Below, piece by piece: positions 1-8,070 of a DNA stretch of 46,833 nucleotides. A program made the translations under genes and the position numbers. Source of the stretch: Thecamonas trahens ATCC 50062 (taxonomy: Eukaryota > Apusozoa > Apusomonadida > Apusomonadidae); contig NW_013657661.1 of the NCBI RefSeq assembly GCF_000142905.1, forward strand, positions 330,665 to 377,497, in the 5' to 3' direction. Positions within the stretch are counted from its first letter, which is position 1; each line of letters starts with the position of its first letter. Below the pieces are notes generated by a model. The model saw only the letters and a list, made by a program, of their open reading frames with translations, ran no database searches and was not told the DNA's origin.

Positions 1-355
1 ACCCCCCCCCCCCCCCCTTCACCTTTTCCCCCAAGTCGCCGAACGACCAACCAGCGCCCATGCCTCGCTCCACCACCCAACCACACCATTCCCCCGCCAC
101 GTGACCACCGTTCCCCACCAAGACCGCCCGGCACAGACTCGAGCTACCGTCTTTTATTTCTCTCTCACTCTCTCACTCTCTCACTCCTTTCCTCCTCCCC
201 CCCCCCCCCCCCCCCACGCACGCTCCCCTCCTCCCTCTCCACTCCGTACACCTGCTGCTTGTGGACGGAACAGGCTCTTTCTGCACGCGCGCTCGCTTGG
301 CAAAAAAAAGGGGCACCACAGCAGCGAACGTTCACCACGTGCATTGCATTGTCTC
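1..355. other. Upstream non-coding region with poly-C and CT tracts
   Basis: A run of C fills positions 2-17, a CT-rich microsatellite lies around 160-195, and a second long C run lies around 196-215. An open frame continuous with the downstream gene extends back to a GTG at 101, but it translates to Pro- and Ser-rich low-complexity sequence followed by unremarkable residues. A convincing hydrophobic signal sequence begins only at the ATG at 356. I read this stretch as promoter and 5' untranslated sequence. No other gene is visible. Confidence 0.55.
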
Positions 356-3300
356 ATGGTGAACATCATGGGCGGCGCCCGATGCGGCCACGCTCTCGCC
401 ACGGTGGTTGTGGCAGTCATGGTGGTAGTGATGGTTATGGAGCATGTGTCGGCATCGCCCTGTATCAATGGCATCAACATGTATGATCTTACGGGCGCGC
501 CACGAGTTGTGTACCTTGTCGAGGTGCCCAACTACCCGGCCAGCGTCAACTGCACCCAGCAGTTCCTCCTCGACGCCGTCGACGAGTGGAAGTTCTTCTG
601 GGAGCTGATCAATCTGGGCACCGGTGACACGATCAACATCTTGGACGGAGCGCAGATCGATCCGCCCGACGACCTCGTCTCGTACGTCGAGCCGGTAACC
701 ACCATCTTCAACGGGCAGACGCAGTACCCATCAGGCTCGGTCTTCTCGGTCAACCTCCTTTCCGACGGCACAAACACGGGTGCTTACGCGCTTGGCCTTG
801 AGCGGTGGCGTGAACCGACCAACCTGGTCATCGAGGGCTACGGCCCGTCCCGAGGCGCGCTCTTTGCCGAGCAGGTCATCGCCAACCTCTCCATGCCGGT
901 CTTCCGCAAGTTTGCCATCGGCACCGACTCGAACGACGGGCTCTACAAGGATATCATTGTCTTTGGCCAGTCGACCTTTGTCCCTCCGCTGCAAGAGTCT
1001 TTCCTCTTTGCGCCGGCACCGATGGTCTTTATGGGCGGCTTGGTCGCCTCGCACGTTCGCATTGCTGGCCCAACGTCTGGCACCTCGTATGGCGCGTACG
1101 CTCCGGGCTCGAGCATCTACGTCCACATCGTGGACCCGGACCACCCGCTTGCTGCAGGCCTCTCGGGCACAGTCCAACTCGTCACCGACGACTCGGTCGC
1201 CGTCGAGTGGGTCAACCCGCACGCCGAGAACGCTGGCCTCACTCCCGAGGTCGTGGCTGTTGTGGCCGAGTCGTCGGGCTCGACCATTCGGTCCGAGCGG
1301 GCTGTGGCGTTTATGTTTGAGAAGGGTACGCAGATGCCGACCGGACTCACCGCCACCTCGCGGCGGGTCTTTGTCACCTCGGACCGCAATCGCGAGCTGC
1401 TTGCTCACGAAAACGCGTTTAGGCTTCAGCGTGCGGCAGTCATGGTAGCCGCGCGCACGCTGGTCTTCTCCAACCAGCCGCCAGCCCTTCTCTCGACGGC
1501 TGGCAGTTTTGACCTTGTTCTCAACCTCACCAACACGCGCGACGGCGCATTGCTGGCAACCGAGAGCGAGACCGTGATCGAGCTCACCGTGGTCGACTCG
1601 GCGGCTTTGGTGAGCTTTTCTGGCGGGCCGCCGCAAGCGACGTTGGCAAATGGCGTCGCCACTTTTACCAACCTCGGCCTTGCTGTCTCATCGCAGCCGA
1701 CCGCCGCTCTCTCGATTCGCGCCAAGTGTCTCGAGCCGATGCCTTGCTACTGGGCGCACTCGATTCCGCTCGAGGTGTTCTTGCCGGGGCGTGGCCCGAT
1801 CTCACCGCAAAACTCGTACGTCAGCGGGCTTGACGCTATTGCTCCCGGCATGACCACCATCTCGTTCACTATCCACGCCGTCGACGTGTTTGGCGTTGCC
1901 AAGTCGACCGGCGGCGACGTCGTCGAGGTCTCGCTGCAAGTCGGCTCGGGCTCGACGCCGCTGCTGGCGGTCGACAACAGCGACGGAACGTACGCCGCAT
2001 CGTTTTCCGCCGGTGAGGGCGGGGCCGTCACCATCGTCGTCCGGGTCGGCCACGCGAACATCCCGCTGGCCAACTCGCCGTTCACCGCCCAGGTCTACGC
2101 CAACTGCCCGCCGGGCGAGTTTGCCAAGACCGAGTTTGGTCCGTGCGAGCCGTGCTTGCTCGACGTCTACCGGTCGGCGAACGACGACCAGGCCGCGTGC
2201 GTACCGTGCCCGGTCGGCTCGGGAACTAGCTTTGCGCGGGTGGCATTGATTGCAAACTGCACATGCAAGGTCGGTTTCTACAATCTTGTCGGTGTGGGAC
2301 TGCCATGCGCCCGTTGCCCTGTTGGCGCAGTGTGTGACGGGGGGACCGAGGCGCCGTACGCTGCGCCCGGCTACTTTCCGGCCAGCGCCGAGCTGTTTCT
2401 CGAGTGCAAGGCTGATCGGAGCCTCTGCCCCGGCGGGCGCGGCGTGCAGTGCGCGGCCGGCCACCGTGGGCGGTTGTGTGCCGACTGCCACAGCGGCTGG
2501 TACCGGATCCGCAACAAGTGCCACCAGTGCGAGGGCGGGCTGACCATGCTCTTTGTGCTTGTGCTCTTGATCTCGATTGTTGTCCTTGGCGGGCTTGCGG
2601 TATTCAACGCGCGCTCGACCAACGTGGTCAAATACACCACGCTCTCGATTGCGTTCAACTCGCTGCAGATTTCGGCGCTCTTTGGCCAGTTTGAAATCGA
2701 CTGGCCGTCGCTCGCCGACTCGCTCTTTGCCGCCATGTCGTTTGCCAACTTTAATCTCGAGCTTGCAGCACCCGAGTGCGCGTTCGAAGCAAAGTCGCCG
2801 TATCTCCTCAAGTATCTGCTCACGATGCTGCTCCCGCTCTACTTTGTAGCAGTCTACGCTTTTGTCTACGCCTGCTTTGTCCTCCCACAGCGGTGGTTTG
2901 CTACTCGATTCGGCGATGCGTTTGTGGCGCAGTTCCCCGGGTTCTGCACGCCACCTGCGGGCTCGCCCGAGGAGTGGCCTGTGCTCGCCGGGTTGCGGTA
3001 CGGGATGGCGCAGGTCTTCTTTGACCCGATCAACAAGCGCAACGCGCGACACGTGTTCATCCGGTGCTGGTGGCAGCTGCTTTCACTGGCGTACCTCCCG
3101 CTGGCGCTCATTTCACTTGGCTACATGGACTGCACCCGTGGAGCCGACGGCGTGCTTGCCCTCGACTCAGATCCATCGTACGCGTGCTCGGGCCGGTATT
3201 GGCACTACTTCCCGTTTGCTCTTGTCTTTTCGCTCGCATACGCTATCGGCATTCCAGCGGCGATTGGGTACCTCCTGCGGTACAAGCGGCGCAAGATGGA

Positions 3301-4114
3301 GCGGGGCAAGTATCTGGTCCGGTACGGCTTCCTCACGGCGCGATACCTCGACCAGTACTACTGGTGGGAGGTGAAGATCATGGCGCGCAAGTTTGGCGTT
3401 GTGATTGCCATGCTCTTTGTCACGTCGTTCCCGTCGATGCAGGGTTTTGTTGCCGCGTGCGTTCTCATGTTTGCGCTCGCTGACCACCACTCGAGCTACC
3501 CGTACATCACGTTGATCCACAACCTGCTCGAAACGTTCTCGATCGCGAGCGCCATCCTTGTTCTTGGCTTTGGCGTCGTCTTTCACCATCCGGACTCGCC
3601 GTCGTCGAGCGCAGGTGGCATCATCGCCGCGATCATCTTTATCAACCTGGCGGTACTTCTTGCCGCGTTCGTGTACGACCTCGCTGTCCAGCGGAGGGAA
3701 AAGCGCGAGCTCGACGAAGCCATGGACGACGCCCTCGTCGAGTCTGAGATGGTAGACGAGGGAGAGTCGGGAACATTTGCCGGCGAGGGCGCGAACGGCA
3801 AGGGTCCTATCGCGTCTGTCTCGTCAGTAGAGTTGACGGACATCGGCTCGTCGCCGCAGATGCAAATGGTGTCATTCAACGATTCGGCGACGTCCATCCC
3901 GCCGGTCACACCTTACGACTCGAACATGGCCACGATACAGTACGGTTCGACTCCGAGCAGCATGCATCAGAGCTACGGCGAGTCGTCGCCGTCGATCGCG
4001 GTGCCACCGGTCAACCCGGTGCTGGCGAGCAGTGAGCCGGTGCCGCCGCCGCGGCCTGTCCGGCCGTCGCGGGCAGGCGTGCCTGTGGGATCGATGCATC
4101 CACCCAAGCCGTAA
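356..4114 (+). CDS. Multi-pass membrane protein with filamin-type repeat and Cys-rich (GCC2/GCC3-like) ectodomain
   Basis: The 1,252-residue product starts at the ATG at 356 (an ATG at 368 is also possible), where a hydrophobic signal sequence begins (VVVAVMVVVMVM). A long ectodomain follows. Around residues 478-580 it contains a filamin/ABP280-type Ig repeat, recognisable from the DNSDGTYAASF and HIPLANSPF-like signatures. Residues about 582-727 are Cys-rich with CPPGEF, CTCKVGFY and CADCHSGWY motifs, like GCC2/GCC3 or ephrin-receptor-like repeats. About seven hydrophobic segments follow (near residues 728-750, 821-842, 900-923, 950-972, 1010-1041, 1053-1078 and 1088-1110). The tail is cytosolic, first acidic and Ser-rich, then Pro-rich. 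The layout suggests a surface receptor or adhesion protein. No ligand or enzyme activity can be assigned. It converges on the FELSD gene downstream. Confidence 0.85.
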   Translation: MVNIMGGARCGHALATVVVAVMVVVMVMEHVSASPCINGINMYDLTGAPRVVYLVEVPNYPASVNCTQQFLLDAVDEWKFFWELINLGTGDTINILDGAQIDPPDDLVSYVEPVTTIFNGQTQYPSGSVFSVNLLSDGTNTGAYALGLERWREPTNLVIEGYGPSRGALFAEQVIANLSMPVFRKFAIGTDSNDGLYKDIIVFGQSTFVPPLQESFLFAPAPMVFMGGLVASHVRIAGPTSGTSYGAYAPGSSIYVHIVDPDHPLAAGLSGTVQLVTDDSVAVEWVNPHAENAGLTPEVVAVVAESSGSTIRSERAVAFMFEKGTQMPTGLTATSRRVFVTSDRNRELLAHENAFRLQRAAVMVAARTLVFSNQPPALLSTAGSFDLVLNLTNTRDGALLATESETVIELTVVDSAALVSFSGGPPQATLANGVATFTNLGLAVSSQPTAALSIRAKCLEPMPCYWAHSIPLEVFLPGRGPISPQNSYVSGLDAIAPGMTTISFTIHAVDVFGVAKSTGGDVVEVSLQVGSGSTPLLAVDNSDGTYAASFSAGEGGAVTIVVRVGHANIPLANSPFTAQVYANCPPGEFAKTEFGPCEPCLLDVYRSANDDQAACVPCPVGSGTSFARVALIANCTCKVGFYNLVGVGLPCARCPVGAVCDGGTEAPYAAPGYFPASAELFLECKADRSLCPGGRGVQCAAGHRGRLCADCHSGWYRIRNKCHQCEGGLTMLFVLVLLISIVVLGGLAVFNARSTNVVKYTTLSIAFNSLQISALFGQFEIDWPSLADSLFAAMSFANFNLELAAPECAFEAKSPYLLKYLLTMLLPLYFVAVYAFVYACFVLPQRWFATRFGDAFVAQFPGFCTPPAGSPEEWPVLAGLRYGMAQVFFDPINKRNARHVFIRCWWQLLSLAYLPLALISLGYMDCTRGADGVLALDSDPSYACSGRYWHYFPFALVFSLAYAIGIPAAIGYLLRYKRRKMERGKYLVRYGFLTARYLDQYYWWEVKIMARKFGVVIAMLFVTSFPSMQGFVAACVLMFALADHHSSYPYITLIHNLLETFSIASAILVLGFGVVFHHPDSPSSSAGGIIAAIIFINLAVLLAAFVYDLAVQRREKRELDEAMDDALVESEMVDEGESGTFAGEGANGKGPIASVSSVELTDIGSSPQMQMVSFNDSATSIPPVTPYDSNMATIQYGSTPSSMHQSYGESSPSIAVPPVNPVLASSEPVPPPRPVRPSRAGVPVGSMHPPKP

Positions 4115-4142
4115 AAACACAATTGCTTTTCGCGATGCAGCG

Positions 4143-5986
4143 TCACGAGCGCTGTGCGAGGCGCGTAGGCGTGCCGTAGGCCTCGGCCGAGGCAACAGGA
4201 AGCGTCTCGACAAGTGCAACGCCGTGGCGGGGCGTGTACGGCGCGGTGGAGTGGCCCGCGGGCTCTGCGGAGTGCGGAACGAGGTGACCGACGCAAGCGA
4301 TGGCGACGAATGCATCGGCGGCGCGGCTGTCGACGCATGCGAGCGAGCGAGCGAGCCCGAGGCCGCCGTCGCGTCGAGGTAGGTAGACGAGGTCTCGGTC
4401 GAGTGGCGGCGATCACTCTTGGACTTGAAGATCGAGGTCCGTAGGTAACGCTCTTTGGTGACGGCGTCGGGCTCGCGGAGCGCGTGGTCGAGGCGAGCGC
4501 GGATGGAGGCGATGCGGCGCTGGGCAACGACGTGCTCTGAAACGGCGAGAGCCTGCAGTGGCTCCATCTCGCCGGTGAGCCCTGAGACGTCCGAGGCCGA
4601 AGCGTCTGTCGGCGGGGGCATGTCTGCGGCAGAGGCCGGGCGCGGCAGCGAGTCAGCGCGGGCTGGGCTGAGCATGGCTTCGAGTTCTGCCCGGGCGGCA
4701 TCGGCCTTGGCTTTTTTCTCGGCGCGGAGGGTGGCGACGCGGGCGACGCGGGCCTGGCGTTCGGCCTCGGCGTCGGCACGGGCTCTTTCCATGGAGAGCC
4801 TGTGCGCGCGGGCAGCCTTGCGTGTGGCGCGGAGGCGCTTGCGCTTGCGCTCGGCGTTCTGCTTGGCGATGCGGTCCTTAGTGATGGCGTACTGTGACTG
4901 GAGCTGGCGCGACTTTTGGACGCGCTGGGCGGAGGCTTCTGCGCGTGCAGCCGAAAACTGGGTCTCTTGCTGCTTCTTTTGCATGTTGATGACCTTGTTG
5001 TCGAGCCGCTTTTCCGCGGCAGCGGTCCGCTGCTGCTGGCGAGCGGACTTTTGGCGCTCGCGCTCAGCACGGATGGCCTCAAGGCGGGCCTGTTCCTCCA
5101 TCTGAACGAGAACCTTCTTGCGAGCGAGCCACTGCTGCTCGCGCGAGTTGATGGCAGCAGCCATTTGCTTCTGGGCAAATACCTTGCGCGCGCGGAGCGT
5201 AGTGCCGACCGTTGACTCGAGGAGCTTGAGCCGACGGACGTCTTCGCGGCGCTTGCGCATGGCCGCCTTGCGGCGCACAGCCTCGTTGTCTCTGGTCGAG
5301 GTGGCGGTTGCCGCAGGTGACTTGGCCTTGTTTGCCGGCGCAAGTGTGTTGGTCTGCGGGGCGGCTTGTGCGGGTGTGGGGCGGTTGTCTGAAAGGCCAG
5401 TCTGTAGGGCGGTTGCAGCTTGACTCTTTTCTGTGGCCTTGATGGCGGCCTGCCCATTGTCTGACAGTTCAAACTGGGCACCACCGTCAGCTGGAGCAGG
5501 CGCCGCCTGCATCGGACCGTCGTCCGACAGCTCAAACTGGGCACCGCTGCCAGCTGGAGCAGGCGCCGCCTGCATCGGACCGTCGTCCGACAGCTCAAAC
5601 TGGGCACCGCTGCCAGCTGGAGCAGGCGCCGCCTGCATCGGACCGTCGTCCGACAGTTCGAACTGGGCACCACCCACAGCAGCGCCGCCATGGCCAGGCG
5701 TATCATCCGACAGTTCGAACTGGGCACCGCCACCCACAGCAGCGCCGCCATGGCCAGGCGTATCATCCGACAGCTCAAACTGGGCACCGCCACCCACAGC
5801 AGCACCGCCATGGCCAGGCTCGTCGTCGGAGAGGGCAAAGGGGCCACCGTCGCCTGCGGCGGCGCCGTCGTCCGACTCGGAGAGGGCAAAGGGCTGGCCA
5901 CCGGCACCACCACCACCACCACCACCAGCTGCATACGGTAGGGTAGCACCATGGTCTGGGTCAGACTCGCTCAGCTCAAAGGCCAT
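4143..5986 (-). CDS. FELSD-repeat protein with basic coiled-coil region; frame break near 4229-4232
   Basis: Unrecognised family. The chosen start at 5986 opens directly into the repeat array (MAFELSESD). About nine units of 20-21 residues each begin with F-E/A-L-S-D/E and are separated by Gly/Ala/Pro linkers. A highly charged Arg/Lys/Ala/Glu region follows, predicted to be a long helix or coiled coil (RAERERQKSARQQQ, LRAEKKAKADAARAELEAM), then a Ser/Pro-rich tail. The literal frame runs on to 3872 and so overlaps the 3' coding end of the convergent membrane-protein gene by 243 bp, with an Arg/His-rich tail typical of an antisense reading. If the run at 4229-4232 were one base longer, the frame would give a normal tail (VALVETLPVASAEAYG) and stop at 4143, leaving 28 bp between genes. 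I prefer that end. The product would be about 614 residues. Confidence 0.6.
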
Positions 5987-5990
5987 GACT
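5445..5990 (-). repeat. Tandem FELSD-encoding repeats (about 60-63 bp units)
   Basis: Near-identical units lie in tandem within the coding region. One block has three 63-bp copies encoding FELSDDGPMQAAPAPAxxGAQ, a second has 57-60-bp copies encoding FELSDDTPGHGGAAVGGGAQ, and more degenerate copies lie at the N-terminal end. Synonymous identity between copies is very high, which points to recent duplication or conversion. Confidence 0.85.
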
Positions 5991-6144
5991 GTCTGCTCGG
6001 TCTCTCTCTGCTGTGCCTCCGTCCGCCCGCAGGTTGCCGGAGACAGGTCTGCCTGCCGAGCAGAGGTCGCCCGAAGCCGGCCAAACTGCCGCGCCCGCTC
6101 GCAGCGCACTCTGCTGCATCGCATCAACGCGCTCACACTGGTTT

Positions 6145-7116
6145 TTACTCGTTGCGGCCGGCAGTCGTGCGGCTAGCACCGCCCTGGCCTCCGGTGCCCC
6201 CACGTCCACCTGTCCGCTGCTGGTGCTGGCCGCGCGGGCGCCGGGCGCCATCGCCGCCGCGTGCCTGGTGCTGCGGCCGGCCGCGTGCCCCAGGGCCACG
6301 GGCACCAGGGCCACGGGCACCGGGGCCGCGTGCGCCAGGGCCACGTGCGCCGGGACCACGTGCGCCAGGGCCACGAGCGTTGGCACCGCGTGCATTGGCA
6401 CCGCGTGTGTTGGCACCGCGTGCGCCGGCACCGCGCTGGCCGCGCCGCTGCGGCGGGCGCTGGCCTTGAGTGAACGGCGCGCGCTCGGCGCGACGGGCCT
6501 TGACCTCCTCCAGCTCAAAAGGAAAGAGGCCGTCGTGGGCGGTCAGGTACTGCAGCTTGGCATCGATAAAGTTCTCCAGCTCGTCGGGCTGGGCCCAGGC
6601 GCGCGACGAGGCATCCAGCCGCTGAAGCATAGCCTCGAGGGCGGCGATGCGCGCCTCGGAGCGTGCGGCGTACTTGCGCTCCTTCTCCACGTTCAGGCGT
6701 TCCTGGACCTCCAGCCGCTCGGTCTCCTCAGCTTGCTTGGCCGCCCGCCGCGCCTCGCGCAGCTGGGCAAAGATGGCCGACCGCTCCGCCGACTTTGCGG
6801 CGATGCGGCGCGAGCGCTCGGCTGCGGCCTTGGCCGCCGACTCGCGCCAGGCCCCCAGGGCCGAGACCGCATCCTGGTGCAGCTTGTGCATGGCTGCCCG
6901 ATAGTGCATCCGCTCCAGCGTGTGCTTCCGAGCGTTGACCACCCGTGCTGCCTCGGCCGCCTCGTCCAGGCTCATCCCGCTGCCGCCTGCCGCGTCGCCC
7001 GACGCCGCCCGCCGCCCCACACACGCCGTCACCGCCGCTGCCGCCGCTGGCCCCGCCCAAGCCGCCGCTCCGCTTGCGCGCACCGCGCCCACGACACTGC
7101 TTGCACTCCGCAGCAT
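6145..7116 (-). CDS. Probable mitochondrial ribosomal protein S26-like protein with Arg-Gly-Ala/Pro repeat tail
   Basis: 323 residues. The N-terminus (MLRSASSVVGAVRASGAAAWAG) is rich in Arg, Ser and Ala without acidic residues, as in mitochondrial presequences. The middle third is a long Ala/Arg/Glu helix (SALGAWRESAAKAAAERSRR onward), followed by a short segment with DELENFIDAKL. This order resembles mS26 (MRPS26), where a helical body ends in a motif around 'ENLEARV'. That match is recalled, not searched, so the call is tentative. The last 100 residues are an array of GARGPGARG/GANARG units absent from typical mS26, which could bind RNA. The gene lies 158 bp upstream of the FELSD start on the same strand. 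It is divergent from the homeodomain gene across a 336-bp gap. Confidence 0.55.
   Translation of the reverse strand: MLRSASSVVGAVRASGAAAWAGPAAAAAVTACVGRRAASGDAAGGSGMSLDEAAEAARVVNARKHTLERMHYRAAMHKLHQDAVSALGAWRESAAKAAAERSRRIAAKSAERSAIFAQLREARRAAKQAEETERLEVQERLNVEKERKYAARSEARIAALEAMLQRLDASSRAWAQPDELENFIDAKLQYLTAHDGLFPFELEEVKARRAERAPFTQGQRPPQRRGQRGAGARGANTRGANARGANARGPGARGPGARGPGARGPGARGPGARGPGARGRPQHQARGGDGARRPRGQHQQRTGGRGGTGGQGGASRTTAGRNE
6285..6440 (-). repeat. Short-period GPGARG/GANARG coding repeat
   Basis: On the plus strand the array shows as repeated 'ggcaccagggccacg'-like units. It encodes alternating Gly-Pro-Gly-Ala-Arg and Gly-Ala-Asn-Ala-Arg steps in the tail of the mS26-like protein. 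The period is 12-15 bases with few substitutions. Confidence 0.8.
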
Positions 7117-7452
7117 TGTCTACCTCTAACCTCGTTTAGCCCTGACTGACTCTGCCTGGGTTCACTCCGCGACGGGTGTGCCCCCGTTCCCTCCTCTCCT
7201 TGCCCGAGTGCCCAAAGTGTCGGATGGCCGAGTCGGGCGGTCGCTCGCCGGCCGACTCGGTCAGCCGCAACCCGGACGTGATGCCGGCGGCGACTCGGCA
7301 GCCTCTGACGATCGTAGCGATCGCAAACATGGTACGTGTGAGCATGGATGGAAAGTGGTGGAGACTTTGGCCTTTAAAAGGAAATTGCTGGACGACGTGT
7401 GCCTCGCTTGCTAGTGGCGGTGGCACTTGGCTCTCGGCGCGGGCAGCTTGAC
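7117..7452. promoter_or_regulatory. Divergent intergenic region between mS26-like and homeodomain genes
   Basis: These 336 bp separate two divergent start codons, so they must hold both promoters. The short open frames here show no recognisable protein and look like chance. No TATA-like box or other element could be identified with confidence. Confidence 0.4.
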
Positions 7453-8070
7453 ATGGCTTCGACCTTGGAGCCAGCACCGAAGCAGCTGGTTGTGCTCGAC
7501 CTGGGCGAGATCGTGTACGGAGAAGGCAGCATCTACGATGGAGTTCTCAACGATGAGTTTCTTGTCCAAGTCAAGCACCTTGAAGTCCAGTATGCGCAGA
7601 GGGTGAATCAGTTGCGCGAGCTGTGGGACTCTGTGAGTGACAGGACGGGGCGGGCGGCGCTCGACCGCGCGGCGCGGATGGTTGCCGGCGCGGTCGGCGT
7701 CCTGTTGGATCGTATAGAGAAGGCAGTCCAGACCAAGATCTCGTTTGCGCGCCCGCTGAAGATCCCATGGTCGGCCGCCGCCGCCGTCACCCGCTGGCTC
7801 TTCCACCATCCAGACAACCCATACCCAACAGCAGGGCAAAAGGAGGCGCTGATGGCCGAGACCGGGATGACTCTTGCGGCGCTCGACACCTACCTTGCCA
7901 ACCGCCGCTACCGCCTCCGAAAGCGGCTGGACAAGTGGTGCGCGAGCGATGAGCTCAGCAGCGCGTTTGCAGTCGAGCTCGTCGCGCCGGAGAGCCCATT
8001 CGGCGGGCTTCACACCGCTTCGCTCCTGCGCGACGGATGGGCCAAGCGGCGGCGTCATCGGCGCGCGTAG
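7453..8070 (+). CDS. TALE-class homeodomain-like protein
   Basis: 205 residues, starting at the ATG at 7453 (MASTLEP); an in-frame GTG 54 bases upstream is less likely. Around residues 112-158 lies WLFHHPDNPYPTAGQKEALM followed by a turn and a recognition helix, the pattern of a TALE/KN homeodomain (compare the family's W-L-x-x-H-x-x-x-P-Y-P-T). Helix 3 reads LDTYLANRRYRLRKR. The Asn and Arg at the positions of N51 and R53 are kept, but the usual W48-F49 pair is Y-L and position 50 is Ala. The N-terminal 110 residues are helical and unlike MEIS, KNOX or PBC domains as far as I can see. It is likely a DNA-binding regulator with altered core packing, or a diverged non-canonical member. Its stop codon directly abuts the convergent RhoGEF stop. 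Confidence 0.75.
   Translation: MASTLEPAPKQLVVLDLGEIVYGEGSIYDGVLNDEFLVQVKHLEVQYAQRVNQLRELWDSVSDRTGRAALDRAARMVAGAVGVLLDRIEKAVQTKISFARPLKIPWSAAAAVTRWLFHHPDNPYPTAGQKEALMAETGMTLAALDTYLANRRYRLRKRLDKWCASDELSSAFAVELVAPESPFGGLHTASLLRDGWAKRRRHRRA

Noticed and set aside
101-355. In-frame 85-residue N-terminal extension of the first membrane protein
   Set aside because: It begins at a GTG, encodes translated poly-C and CT repeats, and lies before a clear signal sequence that should be at the N-terminus.
1802-3052. Long minus-strand open frame (416 codons) opposite the membrane-protein gene
   Set aside because: Arg-, Val- and His-rich translation typical of the antisense of high-GC coding DNA. No domain or plausible start context.
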